A stretch of 33,902 nt of DNA, taken from assembly GCA_013115125.1 (NCBI GenBank), contig JABANN010000380.1, positions 1 to 33,902 on the forward strand, given 5' to 3'. This document shows positions 30,182 to 33,902 of the stretch, piece after piece (within the stretch, counting starts at the first letter, position 1; the number at the start of each line of letters is the position of its first letter). The notes under the pieces were generated by a model, which saw only the letters and a list, made by a program, of their open reading frames with translations, was not told the origin of the DNA and searched no databases. The position numbers and the translations under genes are program-made. This DNA comes from Perkinsus olseni. Taxonomy: Eukaryota; Perkinsozoa; Perkinsida.

Positions 30182-31372
30182 CAAGGAGACGTTGTTGGTT
30201 GGTACGGTCATAGTGGTGCAAAGACTGTTGTCAGGATAGTTCAGACGGTCGGATAATGCTACGCCTCGAGCTGCCACAGTTCTAAGGAGCACGGGAGTGG
30301 ACGAGCTGCCGCAGCACAGCGGCGGAAGTTCAAGCAAATCATGTGCCATGGTTAGCACTGCAGCGCAAAAAAACTCTGCACGCACGAGAACGTTCCTTCT
30401 CAGTAATGACTGTCCCAGGGACAGTGTCCCTGCCGGTTGGTATTGAGATAAGGTGAGGAGTTGGCGGAGAGCGATAGATGTGGCCGCATGAAGTCATGGC
30501 CTGTGATTTGAGATCCCTATCCTGCTTATTATCGAATTACTTCCACCGAAACCGAGGACGATTCTCTCTCACTGGAACTCTCAGCCGCGCCGTGCTCGGC
30601 CGATCTAACGCCTAACCCACGCGCCGCGTCCCCCGTGAAACGGAATCGGTGAACTTTACTTTGAATCACCGCCATACCTCATGCGGTTTCCCACCACCGG
30701 CGTGCTGGCGTTATACTATGAGCTCGATACCGTACAATCTCGCGGAGTTACACAGTCGATGGCTTATACTGTAGTACCGCGTGCCTGAAGAGTCACACTG
30801 ACCGGAGTCGGCATGCCCGAAAGGGCGCCCACGCGTGCGCGTCTTACCGAGTGTTAGGGTTCCGTCCATACTAGCAACGCCACATGGGCTGTGGAGAACG
30901 TTGGCGATGGGGTAGGGATAACCGAAGAGGGAGTAGTCGGTTAGTGGTGTAGATCTGGTTCTGGTGACAAGCTAACTTGAAATCCCTTCTCCAAGTAATA
31001 AGCAACTCAATCCAAAGCCTTGTTCTCAGGAGTATACTCGTTCTAGAGACTGGGGTTGACCGGAGTACCAGCAACAAGTCGATTGAAGCTACAGTAGTAC
31101 TGTAACAGTACGAGCAATCTAAAGATTGCGAAACATGACATGTTTCGCAATCGTCCAGAAAATTGCCGAAAATTTTGGCTAAAATCGTCACCGACATTGT
31201 CAGTGACTTAACTTCTACAATTTCGAGGGTTTGTGGCTCAAATTTTGACAGACAGCTCCCAGTATATACTTACGTTGTTTCATCTGAGCGCGCGCTAAAA
31301 ATTTGATCGATTTTCACCAGGCTGCATTTTGCATATATACACTCTATTCGACCCACTTTCACTGAAACGGGA
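30182..31372. other. Intergenic region
   Basis: No convincing gene. A perfect 14-bp inverted repeat (GATTGCGAAACATG, one-base loop) is at 31124-31152, preceded by ACAGTAGTACTGT at about 31091. The right half, up to the next gene's stop, is AT-richer and probably holds its 3' end. Confidence 0.5.
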
Positions 31373-32327
31373 TCATTGATTGGAAATCGGACGGCGGCGC
31401 CGTCCGATGATCTTGATGAGAGGATCCAGAACGTCACCTTTAACGTGAGCCGAGGGTGAGAATTGGCCCTCTTTCGAGAGCCATTTCTCGGCTGAGCGTC
31501 TCTTATCAGTCTCCTTGAGTCCCTCCTTCAGCGTTGGATACTTCCAACGTATCTCATCAGCACTGTATCCATAAGCTTTCACGACCAGCTCGTCATTGGT
31601 GTCCCTGAAAGTGACAAAGCAGGCGATGACTAAGAGTGGCCGAAACCGCTACCGAAGCCCAGAAACCTTCTTCGAGGGCTCAGTTGATGCGTCATCGCAA
31701 CAGTCTATGTGCAAACCCTACCCGCCCTTGAGAAGCTCTCACTTAGAGTGAGACTGCTATCGATAAACGATAACAAGTTGCTCACCACCGCGGACTGAGC
31801 CAGTGGCAGCCACTGGCTCATATAGATAGCCAGCCAGCGCTGCGACTCACAGGTCAACGGTGCACAGCTTTGCGCCCACCCTCCAGAGCAGGCGACCATC
31901 GATCATTGAGAATATATCACAAGAAGCAAGAGGAACGAGCTAAGTTTGGCCGCATGCAACGTCTTACTTGACAATCAAGTTACGACGAGATTTCGAGCGC
32001 TACGCGAATGCCTTGACATAAGTGAAAGCCTTCTGGTCTGTGTCCAGATGAATTCCAAGACTGAGGTCTTCGCGGACATGGGTGGGATCGAAGAATTGCC
32101 ACTCGAGATGACAAATACTCCCCTCCTTCTCATCTTCAACATAACGGATTTCGTACTGACACAAACTGAGCCGACTTGAACATTCAGTCAAATGTTTATC
32201 GGTAGCAGGTGCCACCTACTGTACATAAGTACAGGAGAACGGTAGACCTGCCAGGTGGCTTTGTACAGTTACTCACAGTAGAGCCAGGCTCATTCATATC
32301 TCCGAACTCCACGGCCTTGGCGCTTAC
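31373..32327 (-). CDS. Spliced gene of unknown function (5' end not resolved)
   Basis: Three exons join with GT-AG signals and matching phases: 32327-32277 (VSAKAVEFGDMNEPGST), 32155-32004 (YEIRYVEDEKEGSICHLEWQ and HLDTDQKAFTYVKAFA) and 31604-31373 (DTNDELVVKAYGYSADEIRW and onward, ending IIGRRRRPISNQ). Introns are 121 and 399 nt. The start lies further upstream and is unclear: CTGCAG at 32328 could be an acceptor for the first listed exon, but it also forms a perfect donor (AG/GTAAGC) on the same strand. The protein is hydrophilic, with beta-like strands in the middle and a Lys/Arg-rich tail. No domain is recognised. A perfect 10-bp inverted repeat (31386-31408) lies in the coding tail, where it encodes the Arg run. 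Confidence 0.55.
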
Positions 32328-32436
32328 CTGCAGGCAAAGATAAGCATATGGCCGCCATATTATGGCGAACCCATCAAATACGGCGGAAAAAGGGCAACTC
32401 TCCTCTAAGGCCACCGTTTCACCTTCACCACTGCTG

Positions 32437-33232
32437 GGGCCTATTTCATAGGACGATATTCCTTAGGATCCTAAGGGATTAGGATGCCTTTTTAGGCCTT
32501 ATGGCTTTCACATGGACCGATTCCTAAGCTTAGGTCATGAGGGTAGGACATTAAGATCTTAACATTTTGGATTTAGGACGCGGTTATGACTTTAGGATAG
32601 GCCGTTAAAAGTCCTAACTTAGGACGTACGGATTTCACAAGGCACTTTTTTTAACGTTAGGACACGTTGTTTAGGACAAGATCGTGAAGCAGCTCGGGGG
32701 GTAGTTAATAGGCATCCTAACCGCGGAAATGGTAGCCGTGACACGTCCCGCTCCGCTAGAAGCTCCCTGGTCGGTCCTCTTCCGGCACATGTCACGTCGG
32801 GACTTGTGTATTTTCGCAAGTTTAATTTCGGCGGCGTGCTGTGCAGTCTGTCTGGAAGTGCACTGCGAGTTGCAGGCTGCAATCATTGCAGTACTTTTCT
32901 CGTAGGTCCAGCGCCTGAGGTAGTCAACAAGGTCTCATCTTCATGGCCCGCGATTCAAGTGTTGTAGCTTGGTAGGTTAAGTAACGCCACTGTCACCCGT
33001 GAGGCCGTCGGTTCGAAACTGGTAAATCGCATTTTTCTCCTCTTTTGCTTGGTATGGTAGGTTAGGACGTCTTTATCCTGAAATAAGGACGTCTTTAAAA
33101 TTAGGATCCTACTGTCCTTTGAGGATTCTCATGTGAAACCGCTTGACTCTTTTAAGGACGTCCTAAGGTTAGGATCCTTTTTTTAAGACGTCCTAAATCC
33201 TAACCGGTTAGGATTTCTTGTGAAATAGGCCC
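32437..33232. mobile_element. Foldback/MITE-like DNA element with TCCTAA-rich ends
   Basis: The ends read GGGCCTATTTCA inward from both sides (left from 32437, right ending 33232) and are flanked by CTG on each side (32434-32436 and 33233-33235), a plausible 3-bp target duplication as made by PIF/Harbinger-type elements. Inside, a second inverted pair (GCTTTCACATG at about 32504, and its complement at about 33130) and dozens of TTAGGA/TCCTAA words form nested foldback arms. The centre (about 32660-33040) has no transposase and includes a tRNA-like sequence. It is non-autonomous; superfamily assignment is tentative. Confidence 0.65.
32960..33024 (+). repeat. tRNA-Asp-like A/B-box sequence inside the foldback element
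   Basis: TAGCTTGGTAGGTTAAG (32965) resembles an A box. CCAC-TGTCACCC-GTG gives an anticodon-like arm with GTC (Asp), and GGTTCGAAACT (33010-33020) is a B box. The order and spacing are tRNA-like but the stems are incomplete. It could be a SINE fragment captured by the element. Confidence 0.4.
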
Positions 33233-33235
33233 CTG

Positions 33236-33720
33236 AGCACGGCCTCGAGTGAAGGTGCGATGAGAAGCATGAGAACTGGATTGCAGCAGATTATGGTCAT
33301 TGTTTAAGGTTCGATGAGAAGATGACTGTCTCTTTTTTTAATAGTCCCAAGCTGCGGGCTGTCGTTGCTCCCGCCTTGCCCGCGGCCTCCCTGTTCAAGC
33401 TAGTGACTTCAACGCACTCGACTCGAGTGACTCGAGCCATTTGGTCACAGGCCTTGTGACACAGGGTTCACGGTAAACCGTTCACCCTCCCCCACCTGTT
33501 AGCCAAGAGGTCTCGGGATCGACCCTCGTGACTTCCCGTTTGAAGAAATGAATCTGGACCTCAAAGGCGATTCTGGAATTGGCATTACAGTGTAAAAAAT
33601 ATGTGAGCTTCGACTCGACGTTCTCCGGTCGGGATTTTTGCAGACATTACCTTTACCATTGTCCGATTACATGCCTGCCAATCGATCGCGGCGTATGCCA
33701 CCACCATCCCTAACTCCAGG
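33236..33720. other. Intergenic region
   Basis: No gene seen. A palindrome cluster (CTCGACTCGAGTGACTCGAG) lies at about 33417, and a B-box-like GGATCGACCC at about 33516. Confidence 0.45.
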
Positions 33721-33822
33721 TGGCCCCCCCCCCGGGGGGGGGGGCCCCCCCCCCGGGGGGCCCCCGGGGGGGGGCCCCCCCCCCCCCCCCCCCGGAACCC
33801 CCCGACCCCCCCCCCCCCCCCA
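33721..33822. repeat. G/C homopolymer tract
   Basis: About 100 bases made almost only of C and G runs (C10, G12, C11 and so on), switching strand repeatedly. Such a tract so near the end of the window is more typical of read-end or assembly error than of genome sequence. Confidence 0.8.
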
Positions 33823-33902
33823 ACAAAACGGACCCGCGCCGATCCACAGCTGTCGAGACGCTCGCATCAGTCATTCCTTACTGCACGGCTCCCCTCATGC
33901 GC

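Noticed and set aside
33667-33867. Gly/Pro-rich open frame on the minus strand
   Set aside because: It is created by the G/C homopolymer tract.

Overview
The window looks like nuclear DNA of a protist. Genes occur on both strands, are well separated, and several are split by GT-AG introns, many only about 40-50 nt long. Much of the sequence is non-coding or repetitive. The set of small secreted protein families, and their general style, points to an alveolate of the Perkinsus/dinoflagellate kind. That assignment is inference from memory; no spliced-leader sequence or marker gene settles it.

Layout. 1-3.5 kb: no convincing gene, many short palindromes. 3.5-4.3 kb: an MgtE/SLC41-type magnesium transporter whose 3' end is duplicated downstream together with a small hairpin repeat (4.25-4.76 kb). 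4.8-10.0 kb: a compact block of intron-containing housekeeping-type genes on the + strand: TRAPPC4 (synbindin, five exons), mitochondrial ribosomal protein bS16m, and two spliced genes whose exons are visible but whose structure is not resolved. 10.9-11.8 kb (-): a secreted mucin-like Thr-rich protein with a six-cysteine module at each end. 12.5-13.4 kb (-): a mitochondrial carrier family protein. 13.4-17.6 kb: mostly non-coding, with a small coiled-coil gene (-) and one doubtful short gene.

17.6-30.2 kb is an accessory cluster. It holds two families of secreted proteins, a six-cysteine 'CxC' family (17.6 and 30.0 kb, plus decayed copies at 22.0 and 24.5 kb) and a duplicated-domain 'EAACPG' family (26.3 kb, plus a truncated copy at 20.4 kb). 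They are spread by segmental duplications, of which three copies can be traced (about 20.4-22.5, 22.6-25.0 and 28.2-29.4 kb). One copy was split by a tiny LTR element with intact 5-bp target duplications. A 96-base run of N (22262-22357) sits inside one duplication. 31.4-32.3 kb (-): a spliced gene of unknown function. 32.4-33.2 kb: a foldback/MITE-like element. The window ends with a long G/C homopolymer tract that may be an assembly artefact.

The most interesting signal is the recurring six-cysteine module, C-x(4-8)-C-x(8-9)-C-x(11-12)-C-x(6-12)-C-x-C. It occurs six times in three separate secreted proteins here: as a single domain, as three in tandem, and as caps on a mucin-like rod. It may be a lineage-specific, undescribed extracellular domain family.
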